A DNA stretch of 64,000 nucleotides from G963717155 sp963717155 (GTDB lineage Bacteria > Actinomycetota > Thermoleophilia > Gaiellales > JALYLC01): positions 2,914,001 to 2,978,000 of the forward strand of contig OY970326.1 in the NCBI GenBank assembly GCA_963717155.1, given 5' to 3'. This document shows, piece after piece, positions 27,743-36,696 of this stretch (position 1 is the stretch's first letter; each line of letters begins with the position of its first letter). A model generated the notes under the pieces. The model made no database searches. It was not told the DNA's origin and saw only the letters and a list, made by a program, of their open reading frames with translations. A program made the translations under genes and the position numbers.

Positions 27743-28267
27743 TTGCCGACGATCCGCGTCTTCTTGAGCGTTGGTCGTGTTTCAACGCCGGCGCAGGAGC
27801 GCTTTGTGGGGGACTTCGAGGTCTTCCTTCGGGGACGGGGACTGACGCCGCACACCGTCGGTCGCAACCGGTTTACCGCCGGGGCACCGCTCCAAACCAT
27901 CATGGGAGACATGAGCACCTCGGCCGGGACCACGATCGTCGCGTTCGAGCGCAAACGCGTCGACAGCGGGATCGAGTTAGGAGCCCTCGGCAAGGACGAC
28001 GCGGACCTCTCCGGTGCGCGCTACCCGACGGTCTGGAACCAGATCGAGGCCGCGATGGCGTACACACTCGGCCATCCGCTGTTCGTTGTAGTGGAGGAGG
28101 GCCTTCGATCGGAGGGCCTCCTCGAGCGCGGCTATGACTGGTGGGTGCAATCGGTCACCATTGGCCCGGGGGTCATGGAAGGAGCTGAATTCCTGGGCAT
28201 TTTTGCTGACTGGCAAACGCGCGTAGAAGAACGCGCGCGCCGGTTCCTGGTCGAGGACGCCACCTAA
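27743..28267 (+). CDS. TIR- or nucleoside deoxyribosyltransferase-like protein, orphan
   Basis: A protein of 174 residues, TTG 27743, with AAAGGAGG five bases upstream; a longer in-frame start exists but lacks such a site. It begins with a short beta strand, IRVFLSVGR, like TIR/NDT folds, then VGDFEVFLRGRGLTPHTVGR, MSTSAGTTIVAFERKRV, a conserved-looking PTVWNQIEAAMAYTLGHPL with candidate catalytic Glu, and LFVVVEEGLRSEGLL. This layout (strand-helix, NQIE acidic helix, hydrophobic strand and acidic end) resembles NAD- or nucleotide-processing TIR/NDT-like domains found in immune systems. Base composition is less GC-extreme and codon use less biased than its neighbours, which suggests acquisition. 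Function unproven. Confidence 0.55.
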   Translation: MPTIRVFLSVGRVSTPAQERFVGDFEVFLRGRGLTPHTVGRNRFTAGAPLQTIMGDMSTSAGTTIVAFERKRVDSGIELGALGKDDADLSGARYPTVWNQIEAAMAYTLGHPLFVVVEEGLRSEGLLERGYDWWVQSVTIGPGVMEGAEFLGIFADWQTRVEERARRFLVEDAT

Positions 28268-28348
28268 CTCCGAGCTGGCATCGGTGTTGCCGTGGCAGCG
28301 TCGGAGCGGTGCGCCGCACCGTGGCCAGCGCTCGTAGCGAACACGAAT

Positions 28349-28361
28349 CCCCGCGACGGGG
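28349..28361 (+). terminator. short hairpin, probable terminator of the TIR-like gene
   Basis: A perfect five-base stem CCCCG-CGA-CGGGG followed by CGTTT, 82 bases after the stop at 28267. The U-tract is short, so intrinsic activity would be modest. Confidence 0.4.
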
Positions 28362-28402
28362 CGTTTCACTAGCCTGCGTCCCTCCTCCCGTTCGGATGCG
28401 CA

Positions 28403-28428
28403 AGGTCGACTCCCATGCGAGTCGACCT
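28403..28428. repeat. perfect 10-base inverted repeat before the permease operon
   Basis: AGGTCGACTC and its exact reverse complement are separated by six bases, ending 50 bases before the permease start at 28478. The stem is too short of U-tract for a typical terminator and well placed for an operator or 5' leader hairpin. Confidence 0.45.
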
Positions 28429-28477
28429 CGCTGCAGTCGACGCGCGCGATGCGCGGCGTTCGTGCAGCATCCCCCCC

Positions 28478-29431
28478 GTGACCGTCTTCGTCGCCCGCAG
28501 GCTCGTGATCTTCGCGATCAGCCTGTTCGTCGCGTCGATCCTCGTGTTCGTCGCGCTCTCGATCCTGCCGGGCGACCCCGCACAGGCGATGCTCGGCACC
28601 CAGGCGACGCCGCAGTCGCTGCACGAGCTCCGTCACCAGCTCGGCCTCGACCGCCCGCTCTGGGTGCAGTACCGCGAGTGGGCGAGCGGGTTCGTCCACG
28701 GCGACTTCGGGGTGTCCGCCGTATCGGAGCTGCCCGTCGAGCCGCAGATCACGAGCCGGCTCGAGGTCACGGGCCCGCTCGTCCTGTTCGGGCTGCTGCT
28801 CGCGACCGTCGGTCTCGCTGCCGCTCGGCATCATCGCGGCGCTCCGGCACCGCAAGGTCTCGGGCACCGCGATCTCGGCGGCCAGCCAGATCGGGATCGC
28901 GATCCCGGAGTTCTGGGCGGGCATCCTGCTGAGCACGCTGGTCGCGGTCAAGCTCGGCTGGCTGCCCGCCGGGGGCTTCCCCGGCTGGGGTGAGAGCGTC
29001 AGCGGCTCACTGAAGTCGCTGATCCTGCCCGCGATCGCGCTCGCGCTCGTGCAGGCGTCGGTGCTGACGCGCTACATCCGCTCGGCGATCCTCGAGGTGC
29101 TGCGGGGCGGACTTCATGCGCACCGCCCGCGCCAGCGGGCTCACCCGCTACGGGCGCGCTGCGGCGGCACGGGCTGCGCAACGCGGCGATCCCGATCGTG
29201 ACGGTGATCGGGCTCCAGATCGCAGGGCTCCTCGTCGGCGCCGTCGTGATCGAGAACGTGTTCAACCTGCCCGGGCTCGGCGCCGGCCTGCTGAGCGGCG
29301 TCCTCGGCCGCGACACGGTGCTCGTGCAGGACATCGTGATGCTCCTGACCGCGACCGTCCTCGTCGTGAACCTGATCGTCGACCTGTCCTATCACCTGCT
29401 CGATCCTCGCCTGCGCGGAGCGCCGCGATGA
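28478..29431 (+). CDS. oligopeptide/nickel-type ABC permease DppB-like (two frameshifts)
   Basis: About 315 residues from GTG 28478: N-terminal helix RRLVIFAISLFVASILVFVALSILPGDPAQAML, a signature of DppB/OppB permeases, then a periplasmic loop with QLGLDRPLWVQYREWASG. Breaks near 28820 and 29110 move the middle into other frames; the coupling region MRTARASGLTRYG and the C-terminal helix pair with ENVFNLPGLGAG are recognisable, ending at 29431. The stop overlaps the next start (ATGA). Confidence 0.85.
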
Positions 29432-30288
29432 GCGAGGCGCTGCTCGCCGAAGCGCGCCCGCACCCGCGCGCGCACTGGCGCACCAGCGGCAGCCTGATCG
29501 CGGGCGGAGTGCTCGTCGGTCTCGTCGTGCTCGCCGCGCTCGTCTCGCTGGTGTGGACGCCGTACGACCCGACCGTCGTCCGGCCGCAGGACTCGCTTGC
29601 CGGGGTCTCCAGCAGCCATCTGCTCGGCGCCGACCAGTTCGGGCGGGACATCCTGAGCCAGCTGATGGTCGGGGCGCAGACGACCCTGCTCGTCGGGGTC
29701 GTCGCGATCGCGATCGCAGGGCTGATCGGCATACCGATCGGCTTGCTCGCCGCCCAGCGCGGGGGCGCGGTGGACGAGGCGGCGATGCGCGCCTCCGACA
29801 TCGTCTACGCCTTCCCCGCGGTGCTGATCGCGATCATGCTTGCCGCCGCCTACGGCGGCTCGACGATCACCGCGATGGTCGCGATCGGGATCGCCTACAT
29901 CCCCGTCTTCGCCCGGCTCACGCGCGGGTCGGCCCTCGGCATCCTGCGGTCGGACTTCGTGCTCGCCGCGCGTGCGGCCGGGCGCCGCCCGCCTGCGATC
30001 CTCGTGCGCCACGTGCTGCCCAACATCGCAGCCGTGCTGATCGTGCAGGCGACGATCCTCTTCGCGGTCGCGATCCTCGCCGAGGCCGCACTCTCGTACC
30101 TCGGACTCGGCACGCCGGCGCCGACTCCGTCCTGGGGGCGCATGCTGAACGACAGCAAGGGCTACTTCGGTCACGACACCCAGCTGGCGCTCTGGCCGGG
30201 TCTCGCAATCGCAATCGCCGTCCTCGGCTTCAGCCTGCTCGGCGACGGCCTGCGCGACATCCTCGATCCGAGACTGCGGCGGAGCTAG
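29428..30288 (+). CDS. oligopeptide/nickel-type ABC permease DppC-like
   Basis: An intact protein of 286 residues. The N-terminal helix (about residues 22-43) precedes the DppC hallmark HLLGADQFGRDILSQLM, then five further helices, and the EAA coupling loop DFVLAARAAGRRPPAILVRHVLPN. It pairs with the DppB-like protein. Its TAG stop shares one base with the GTG of the ATPase gene (TAGTG). Confidence 0.92.
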   Translation: MSEALLAEARPHPRAHWRTSGSLIAGGVLVGLVVLAALVSLVWTPYDPTVVRPQDSLAGVSSSHLLGADQFGRDILSQLMVGAQTTLLVGVVAIAIAGLIGIPIGLLAAQRGGAVDEAAMRASDIVYAFPAVLIAIMLAAAYGGSTITAMVAIGIAYIPVFARLTRGSALGILRSDFVLAARAAGRRPPAILVRHVLPNIAAVLIVQATILFAVAILAEAALSYLGLGTPAPTPSWGRMLNDSKGYFGHDTQLALWPGLAIAIAVLGFSLLGDGLRDILDPRLRRS

Positions 30289-31881
30289 TGCCCGAGACCG
30301 CCCTCGCGGTGCGCGACCTGCGAATCGAGGTCGGAGATGCCGCCCTCGTCGACGGCGTCAGCTTCGAGCTCGCCGCGGGCGAGCGCCTCGGGTTGATCGG
30401 GGAGTCCGGTAGCGGCAAGTCGCTGACCGCGCTCGCGATCATGGGTCTGCTGCCCGAGGAGCTCCGCGCCAGCGGCAGCGCACGACTTGGCGCGACCGAC
30501 CTGCTGGCACTGCCGGAGCGAGAGCTCGCCAACCTGCGCGGCGACCGGATCGCGATGGTGTTCCAGGAGCCGATGACCGCCCTCGATCCGCTGATGCGGG
30601 TCGGCCAGCAGGTCGCCGAGGTGGTTCGGCTGCATCGCGGCGCGACGCGCCAGGAGGCACTCGCACGCGCGGAGCAGCTGTTCGCCCGCGTGCAGCTGCC
30701 CGATCCCCACACGAAGCTCGACGCGTACCCCCACCAGCTATCGGGCGGACAGCGGCAGCGCGTGCTGCTCGCGATGGCGCTCTCGTGCGACCCCGCCGTG
30801 CTGATCGCGGACGAGCCGACGACCGCGCTCGACGTGACGGTGCAGGCCGAGATGCTCGAGCTGCTGCGCCAGCTGGTCGCGGAGGAAGACGCCGCGCTGC
30901 TGTTCATCACGCACGACCTGGCCGTGATCGCGAGCATGTGCGAGCGCGTGCTGGTGATGCAGGAGGGCGTGATCGTCGAGTCGGGGCCGACGTCGGAGGT
31001 CTTCGCCGCGCCTCGCCATCCGCACACGCAGGCGCTGATCGCCGGAACCCGCGCGCTCAGCGAGCCGCCCATCCTCGCCGAGCCGGCCCCGCGCGGCGAG
31101 CGCAGCGTGATCCTCGAGGCGCGGGGTCTGGTGCGCGAGTACGCGATGCCGCGCACGTCGCTGCGCCGTCGTCCGCCGAGCGTCCACGCACTGCAGGGCG
31201 TCGACCTGTCGGTCGTACGCGGCGACCGATTCGGGATCGTCGGCGAGTCGGGCTCGGGGAAGTCGACGCTCGCGCGCCTGCTCGTCGCCCTCGATCAGCC
31301 GCAGGCGGGCCAGGTGCGGTTCGAGGACACGCCGGTGACCGGACGCAAGGAGCGCGAGCTGCGATTCCTCCGGCGACAGGCGCAGATCGTGTTCCAGGAC
31401 CCCATGTCATCGCTCGATCCGCGCATGCGCGTACGCGAGATCGTGCTCGAGCCGCTGCAGGCCCTGGCGATCCCGGGCGACCGCCGGGAGCGCGTCCGCG
31501 AGCTGCTCGAAGCTGTCGGCCTGCCCGCCGAGGCCGCCGGCCGCTACCCGCACCAGTTCTCCGGCGGACAGCGTCAGCGCATCGCGATCGCACGCGCGCT
31601 GGCGCCCGGGCCGTCGCTCGCTGATCGCCGACGAGCCCGTCAGCGCCCTCGACGTGCCCGTGCGGGCGCAGATCCTCGATCTGCTGCGAACTCTAACGGT
31701 CGAGTTGAGGTTGACTCTTGTCTTCATCTCGCATGATCTCGCGGTCGTGCGCTACCTCTGCGACCGCATCGCGGTCATGCACGAGGGGCGTGTGGTCGAG
31801 GTGGGAGAGACGCACGACGTCTACGACTCGCCGCAGCACCCGTACACGCGCGCGCTGCTGGGCGCAGTTCCGACCCTGTGA
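30288..31881 (+). CDS. fused DppD-DppF ABC ATPase (one frameshift)
   Basis: About 530 residues with two full ABC modules. The first has Walker A GESGSGKS, signature LSGGQRQR and Walker B VLIADEPTTALD, and an oligopeptide-type C-terminal segment HPHTQAL. The second has GESGSGKST, FSGGQRQR and IADEPVSALD, ending HPYTRALLGA. An extra base near 31618 shifts the frame just before the second Walker B. Single-chain fusions of the two Opp/Dpp ATPases occur in actinobacteria and in GsiA-type systems. Confidence 0.9.
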
Positions 31882-31910
31882 GGCGCACTTCCCGTACCCT
31901 GCGCCGACCG

Positions 31911-32975
31911 ATGCGGCGCCTGGTCACTCTCGTAGTCGTGTTGCTCGCCTGCGTGGCGGCCACGGGAAGCGCACCGGCGGCGCCGACGGTGAAGGTGTTC
32001 TTCGGACAGGGCGAGCAGCTCGTCGCCGTCAACCGCCCCGGCTCGAACGTGAACGACGCGCTCAAGGCGCTGTTCGCGGGACCGACGAAGGCCGAGACCG
32101 CGAAGTCGTTCCGGACGTACGTGCCGACCGGCAGCGTGGTGCGCAGCGTCGCGATCGCAGGCGATGTCGCGACGGTCGATCTTGGCGAGGCGTTCCTGAC
32201 GGGCCCCGCGACCGACACCACGCTCGCGCGCCTGGATCAGGTCGTCAGCACCGTGACGTCCGTGCCGCGGATCCGCGCCGTTCGCCTCCTCATCAAGGGC
32301 GGCACGCCGCTCGGGCTGTTCCCCGGGGTCGACGCGACCGTGCCGTTGACGCGAGCGGCGCTCGCGACGCCGAACGCCCCTGCCACGACGCCCGTGACGA
32401 CCCCGACCGGACCGACCTCTCCGGCCACACTGACGCTGCAGCAACAGCTCGCCGCGCTCGGCTACCTCGATCCGTCCGGGGTCGACGGCGTCGACGGTCC
32501 CGCCACGCAGACCGCGGTGGTCGCATTCCAGAAGTGGCAGCGCCTGCCGAGGACGGGCATTGCCGACCCGCGGACGCTCGCGGTGCTGGCAACCGCGCAG
32601 CGTCCGAGCCCGATCACGAAGGGCCCCGCCGGCCGTCGCCTCGAGGTGCTCGTCGACCGCCAGGTGATGCTCGCGATCCAGGACAACCAGGTCGTCCGCA
32701 CGATCGACGTCTCGACCGGGAAGCCGTCGACACCGACGATCCTCGGCACGTTCAGCGTCTACGCGAAGTTCCCGAAGTGGTGGTCCGTGCCGTTCCGCGA
32801 CTGGCTCCTCTGGGCGTTGCCGTTCAGCGGCGGCTTCGCAGTGCACCAGTACCCCGACGTCCCCACCGAGGCCGCCTCCCACGGATGCGTGCGGGTCACG
32901 CAGTACGACTCGAAGTGGGTGTACGACTTCGCCTCCGTCGGCACGCCCGTCCACGTGATGGCGAGCTCGACGTGA
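31911..32975 (+). CDS. exported L,D-transpeptidase with GerMN and peptidoglycan-binding domains
   Basis: About 354 residues. The signal peptide starts at ATG 31911 (MRRLVTLVVVLLACVAATG); an upstream GTG at 31878 would overlap the ATPase stop. Domain order: GerMN (about residues 25-125, with VYVPTGSVVRSVAI-like core and VTSVPRIRAVRLLI), a proline/threonine linker, a PG_binding_1 domain (QQLAALGYLDPSGVDGVDGPAT), then a YkuD domain with the catalytic HxxxxxxSHGCVRV motif near residue 325. It forms 3-3 or protein-to-peptidoglycan cross-links at the cell wall. Confidence 0.92.
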   Translation: MRRLVTLVVVLLACVAATGSAPAAPTVKVFFGQGEQLVAVNRPGSNVNDALKALFAGPTKAETAKSFRTYVPTGSVVRSVAIAGDVATVDLGEAFLTGPATDTTLARLDQVVSTVTSVPRIRAVRLLIKGGTPLGLFPGVDATVPLTRAALATPNAPATTPVTTPTGPTSPATLTLQQQLAALGYLDPSGVDGVDGPATQTAVVAFQKWQRLPRTGIADPRTLAVLATAQRPSPITKGPAGRRLEVLVDRQVMLAIQDNQVVRTIDVSTGKPSTPTILGTFSVYAKFPKWWSVPFRDWLLWALPFSGGFAVHQYPDVPTEAASHGCVRVTQYDSKWVYDFASVGTPVHVMASST

Positions 32976-33775
32976 AGACCCCGACCGTGATCCTGGTGGT
33001 GCTGGCGCTGCTCGTCGCAGCTGCATCCGCGGCCGCCGACCCGCCGCCCACCCTGCAGCCCGGAACGCTGACCGTCGGGCTCAACATGCCGAGCCCGGGC
33101 TTCGAGGTCGGATCGGTGAAGGGCCACAGCGTGCTCTTCGCGCGAGGATTCGAGATCGACCTCGCCCGCCTGATCGCTGCGCGGCTCGGTATTCCGCGGG
33201 TGGCCTTCTACCAGGAGCCGCAGTTCCCGCGACTGATCGCCGGGGGCCCGAAGCCATGGGACATCGCGCTTGCCGAGGTCACGATCACGGACGAGCGCTC
33301 GACGCGCCTCGCCTTCAGCGTGCCGTACCTGGCGTCCGACGAGGGGGTCCTCCTGCGACGCGGCCTCACCCCGATCCCGACGACGATCGCGCAGCTCGCT
33401 GGCCTGCGCCTGTGCACCAAGGCCGCCACGACCTCCGTCGACGTCATCGCGACGCGCGTGAAGCCGACGACGCCGCCGAGGCTGTTCGGCAACGTGACGC
33501 TGCTCCTGAACGCGCTACAGGCGAACCGCTGCGATGCGGTCCTCTACGACGCGCCGATCCTCGCGACGCTGCGCGCCCAGGTGCCGCAGCGCTACGGGCC
33601 GTTCGCGGGAGTGATCGCCACCGGGGAGCAGTACGGCGTCGTGATGCCGCAGGGAAGTCCCCTCGAGGACGGCGTGAACACCGCGATCAGCAACCTGATC
33701 GCCGGTGGCCAGATCGCCGTGCTCACGAAGCGCTGGCTCTCGACCGACATCACGACGCTGCCGACACTCAACTGA
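32972..33775 (+). CDS. exported ABC substrate-binding protein, polar amino acid type (SBP_bac_3)
   Basis: An intact protein of 267 residues, GTG 32972, overlapping the transpeptidase stop (GTGA). Signal peptide at residues 1-21 ending ASAAA. Family 3 features: FARGFEIDLARLIAARLG, WDIALAEVTITDERSTRLAFSVPYL, LCTKAATTS, NRCDAVLYDAPIL, and YGVVMPQGSPL. Permease and ATPase genes for it are not adjacent. Confidence 0.88.
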   Translation: MKTPTVILVVLALLVAAASAAADPPPTLQPGTLTVGLNMPSPGFEVGSVKGHSVLFARGFEIDLARLIAARLGIPRVAFYQEPQFPRLIAGGPKPWDIALAEVTITDERSTRLAFSVPYLASDEGVLLRRGLTPIPTTIAQLAGLRLCTKAATTSVDVIATRVKPTTPPRLFGNVTLLLNALQANRCDAVLYDAPILATLRAQVPQRYGPFAGVIATGEQYGVVMPQGSPLEDGVNTAISNLIAGGQIAVLTKRWLSTDITTLPTLN

Positions 33776-33787
33776 CGCGACGGAGGG

Positions 33788-34501
33788 CTACTCGCCGAGG
33801 AACAGGGCTCGCGCGTTCGTCGAGAGCACGCGCTCGACGAGCTCGGGCGAGAGCCCGCTGAGGTGCACGCGGTCGATCTCGATCTTCGGATGGTGGAAGG
33901 GGATGTCCGACCCGAACAGGACGCGATCGGGCCCGACGCGCTCGACCGCCTCGCGGATCTTCGTCGGCATCGGCATGCCCGACGTTTCGAGATAGACGTT
34001 CGCGTTCCGCTCGGCCACGTCGATCGCGCCGTTGATGTAGACGACGTTGCAGTGCCCCATGTGGCCGAGGATCACCTTCACCGTCGGGAACTCGACCGCC
34101 AGCTCCTCGATGCTCCACGGGAGGCTGAAGATCGGGTGGCCGCAGTGGACGAGCACGGGCAGGTCGCGTGCGACGAGCAGCTCCATCAGCGGGTGCACGG
34201 CCGGATCGTTCGGATGGAAGCCGTCGATCAGCGGATGCAGCTTGATGCCGCGCCAGCGCGGCTGCTCGAGCAGCCGCTCGGCCTCCTCGAGGTAGCCCGG
34301 CTGCGTGGGATTCGCCCAGACGAGGCCGTACAGGCCAGGGATCGCCTCGAGGCACTGCTCGACAAGGGCAGAGTCGGGGTGGAAGATCACGCCGCCGTCG
34401 ATCTCGTGCTCGCGCATGAGCTCGGCGATGCCGGCCGTATCGATGCGGACGTTCATCATCGGCCCGAAGTCGCCGACGTGCATGTGCGCGTCGAAGATCA
34501 C
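33788..34501 (-). CDS. amidohydrolase-2 family protein, copy A
   Basis: An intact protein of about 237 residues, GTG 34501, coupled to the upstream copy by GTGA. It is a compact metal-dependent TIM-barrel hydrolase: FDAHMHVGDFG metal motif at the N-terminus, WRGIKLHPLIDGFH, VLVHCGHPIFSLP, VILGHMGHCN, and RVLFGSDIPFHHP with the catalytic Asp. Related enzymes hydrolyse or decarboxylate aromatic and amide substrates (ACMSD-like). Confidence 0.85.
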   Translation of the reverse strand: MIFDAHMHVGDFGPMMNVRIDTAGIAELMREHEIDGGVIFHPDSALVEQCLEAIPGLYGLVWANPTQPGYLEEAERLLEQPRWRGIKLHPLIDGFHPNDPAVHPLMELLVARDLPVLVHCGHPIFSLPWSIEELAVEFPTVKVILGHMGHCNVVYINGAIDVAERNANVYLETSGMPMPTKIREAVERVGPDRVLFGSDIPFHHPKIEIDRVHLSGLSPELVERVLSTNARALFLGE

Positions 34502-35220
34502 GCGACGCCCTCCTTGAGGAACAGCGCGCGCGCGTTCTTGTCGAGCACGCGGTCGACGAGGTCCTCGGACAGACCGCTCAGCCTGACCTTGTCGATCTCG
34601 CTCTGCGGGTGGTACACGGGCATGTCTGAGCCGTAGAGCACCCGCGTCGGCCCGAGCGCCTCGATCGCATCGACGATCTTCGTCGGCATGGGCATGCCGG
34701 AGGTCTCGAGGTACACGCCCGCGTGGCGCCGCGCGATGTCGATCGACGCGTTGATGTAGAAGACGTTGCCGTGGCCCATGTGGGCCAGGATCACCTTGGC
34801 ATCGGGGAAGTTGACGATCAGCTCCTCGATGATCCACGGCAGCGTGAAGACCGGGTGACCGCTGTGGATCAGGACGGGGAGATCGTGCTCGATCGCCAGC
34901 TCCATCAGCGGGTGGACGCTCGGATCGTTCGGGTGGTATCCGTCGTTCAGCGGGTGCAGCTTGATTCCGACGAACCCGGGGTGCTCGAGGTAGCTGCGGG
35001 CATGCTCGAGGTAGCCGGGCAGCCGAGGGTTGGCCCAGTGCAGGCCGTACACGCCGGGCACGGAGTCGACCACCGCGCGCACTGCCTCGTTGTCGGGCGC
35101 GAAGAGCGCTCCGGCCGAGATGCCGTTGTCGCGCATGGCCGCCACGAGCCCGTCGGCGTCGAGCGAGACCCCGAACTCGGCGCCGTGCGCGCCGATGTGC
35201 ATGTGCGAGTCGAAGATCAC
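34498..35220 (-). CDS. amidohydrolase-2 family protein, copy B
   Basis: An intact protein of 240 residues, GTG 35220, first gene of the pair. Same metal motifs as copy A: FDSHMHIGAHG, VGIKLHPLNDGYH, VLIHSGHPVF, VILAHMGHGNV, and RVLYGSDMPVYHP. The two are clearly tandem duplicates that have diverged in the lid/substrate segments (residues about 15-70), and may act as a heterodimer or on related substrates. The 110-base gap upstream to 35331 contains a divergent promoter region without an obvious motif. Confidence 0.85.
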   Translation of the reverse strand: MIFDSHMHIGAHGAEFGVSLDADGLVAAMRDNGISAGALFAPDNEAVRAVVDSVPGVYGLHWANPRLPGYLEHARSYLEHPGFVGIKLHPLNDGYHPNDPSVHPLMELAIEHDLPVLIHSGHPVFTLPWIIEELIVNFPDAKVILAHMGHGNVFYINASIDIARRHAGVYLETSGMPMPTKIVDAIEALGPTRVLYGSDMPVYHPQSEIDKVRLSGLSEDLVDRVLDKNARALFLKEGVA

Positions 35221-35330
35221 GAGGGTGCCTGCGGCGGAAGGTAGACGATCGAAGGTGATCTGGCTTCCAGGCTCCGCTCGTAGGATCCCTCGGCGCCTGA
35301 GACAGGCTCGGACCCCACCGAGGAGAGGTC

Positions 35331-35942
35331 ATGTTTCTCCGAATCCGTCGCGGCCTGACGTTCGCGAACGTCACGTCGCTGCTCGCCCTGTTCGTCGCCC
35401 TGGGCGGGGTGTCGTATGCGGCGACCAAGCTGCCGGCCCACTCGGTCGGCACGACACAGCTCGAGAGCAAGTCGGTCACCCTCGCGAAGATCGCGCCGGC
35501 AGCACGGGCGGCCCTGAAGGGCGCCAGGGGCGCGATCGGGCCGATCGGCCCGGCGGGCACGAACGGCGCTCCCGGACCGAAGGGCGACACCGGCGCATCG
35601 GGCCCCGGCACCGTGCAGTGGGCGCTGATCAACGGCGCGGGCGCGATCGTGGCGCAATCGGGCGGCATCACGGCCAGCCGGACCGGGACGGGCAGCTACG
35701 TGCTCGACTTCCACGCCGCGGTTGCCGGCAAGGCGATCGTCGCCACGCCGAACCCGGTGTTCACGAACAGCGCCCGGGTCGACGTGACCGCGGGAGCGTG
35801 CGGAACGAACGGCGGCATCGGCGAGACGAACTGCGGCCCCGGCCTGCAGGACGGCCAGCACGTGTTCGCCGAGACCGCGGACAGCTCGGCCGCGACGACA
35901 GGCACCCAGGACGAGGGCTTCACGATCGCGCTCATCGGCTGA
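35331..35942 (+). CDS. exported collagen-like protein
   Basis: A protein of 203 residues, ATG 35331, GAGGAGAGG upstream. The N-terminal leader FANVTSLLALFVALGGVSYAA parallels the leader at 4132. A short linker is followed by about ten Gly-X-Y triplets (GARGAIGPIGPAGTNG, then GAPGPKGDTGASG), and a C-terminal beta-rich domain with two cysteines. Such proteins form collagen-like trimers on the cell surface. The stop overlaps the next start by TGATG. Confidence 0.8.
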   Translation: MFLRIRRGLTFANVTSLLALFVALGGVSYAATKLPAHSVGTTQLESKSVTLAKIAPAARAALKGARGAIGPIGPAGTNGAPGPKGDTGASGPGTVQWALINGAGAIVAQSGGITASRTGTGSYVLDFHAAVAGKAIVATPNPVFTNSARVDVTAGACGTNGGIGETNCGPGLQDGQHVFAETADSSAATTGTQDEGFTIALIG

Positions 35943-36634
35943 TGCTCGCCCCGAGCGCCGTCGCCACGCCGGCCGCGGCGGAGACCCGATCGGGCGGCAT
36001 GCCCGACGTCATCCTCGGCCACTCGCGCGAGGGCAGGCCGATCCTCGCGGTTCACACGGGTGAGCAGGCTGCCCGGACCGTGCTCGTGTTCGGCGCGATC
36101 CACGGGAACGAGACGGCGGGCATCGCGATCGCCGACGCGCTCATCGACGAACCCGTCACGCCCGGCACCGACATCTGGGTCGTCCCCGATCTCAACCCGG
36201 ACGGCGCGGCGCACGACACCAGGCAGAACGCCGACGGCGTCGATCTCAATCGGAACTTCCCCTACCGCTGGCAGCCCTCGGGCCACCGCGGCGACTTCTC
36301 GTATCCTGGCCCGCGCCCGCTCTCGGAGCCCGAGACGCGCTTCGCGCGCCGATTGATCCTGCTGCTGCACCCCGCGATCACCATCTGGTTCCACCAGTCG
36401 CTGCGGGTGGTCGACCGGTCGGGTGGATCGCGCTCCGTCGAGGCGCGCTTCAGCCGTCTCGTCGGCATCCCCCTGCGGCAGCTGACGCGCTACCCCGGGA
36501 GCGGCTCCACCTGGCAGAACCACCGGTTCCCCGGGACCACGTCGTTCGTCGTGGAGCTCCCGGCCGGCACGCTCGGGCCGCACGCCGTCGCACGCTTCAC
36601 CAGCGCCATCGTGACGATGGCGCAACGCAACTGA
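35942..36634 (+). CDS. M14-family zinc carboxypeptidase
   Basis: About 230 residues from ATG 35942. Zinc ligands HGNE (HxxE), and the substrate motifs VVPDLNPDG and GVDLNRNFPY; a distal IWFHQS supplies the third His, and VVELP the catalytic Glu. This is the compact murein-peptide amidase/gamma-D-glutamyl carboxypeptidase branch. There is no clear signal peptide at this start, although the first 14 residues are Ala-rich, so its location is uncertain. Confidence 0.85.
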   Translation: MLAPSAVATPAAAETRSGGMPDVILGHSREGRPILAVHTGEQAARTVLVFGAIHGNETAGIAIADALIDEPVTPGTDIWVVPDLNPDGAAHDTRQNADGVDLNRNFPYRWQPSGHRGDFSYPGPRPLSEPETRFARRLILLLHPAITIWFHQSLRVVDRSGGSRSVEARFSRLVGIPLRQLTRYPGSGSTWQNHRFPGTTSFVVELPAGTLGPHAVARFTSAIVTMAQRN

Positions 36635-36635
36635 C

Positions 36636-36670
36636 CCGGCCGGCGCTCGCAGGGGTAGAGCGCCGGCCGG
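36636..36670. terminator. bidirectional hairpin between convergent genes
   Basis: A perfect 13-base stem (CCGGCCGGCGCTC and its complement) closes a nine-base loop. It starts two bases after the carboxypeptidase stop and ends 26 bases before the stop of the convergent gene at 36697. No U-tract follows on either strand, as is common in GC-rich actinobacteria. Confidence 0.75.
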
Positions 36671-36696
36671 CCAGTTGCACCCTGAACGTGAGGTGG

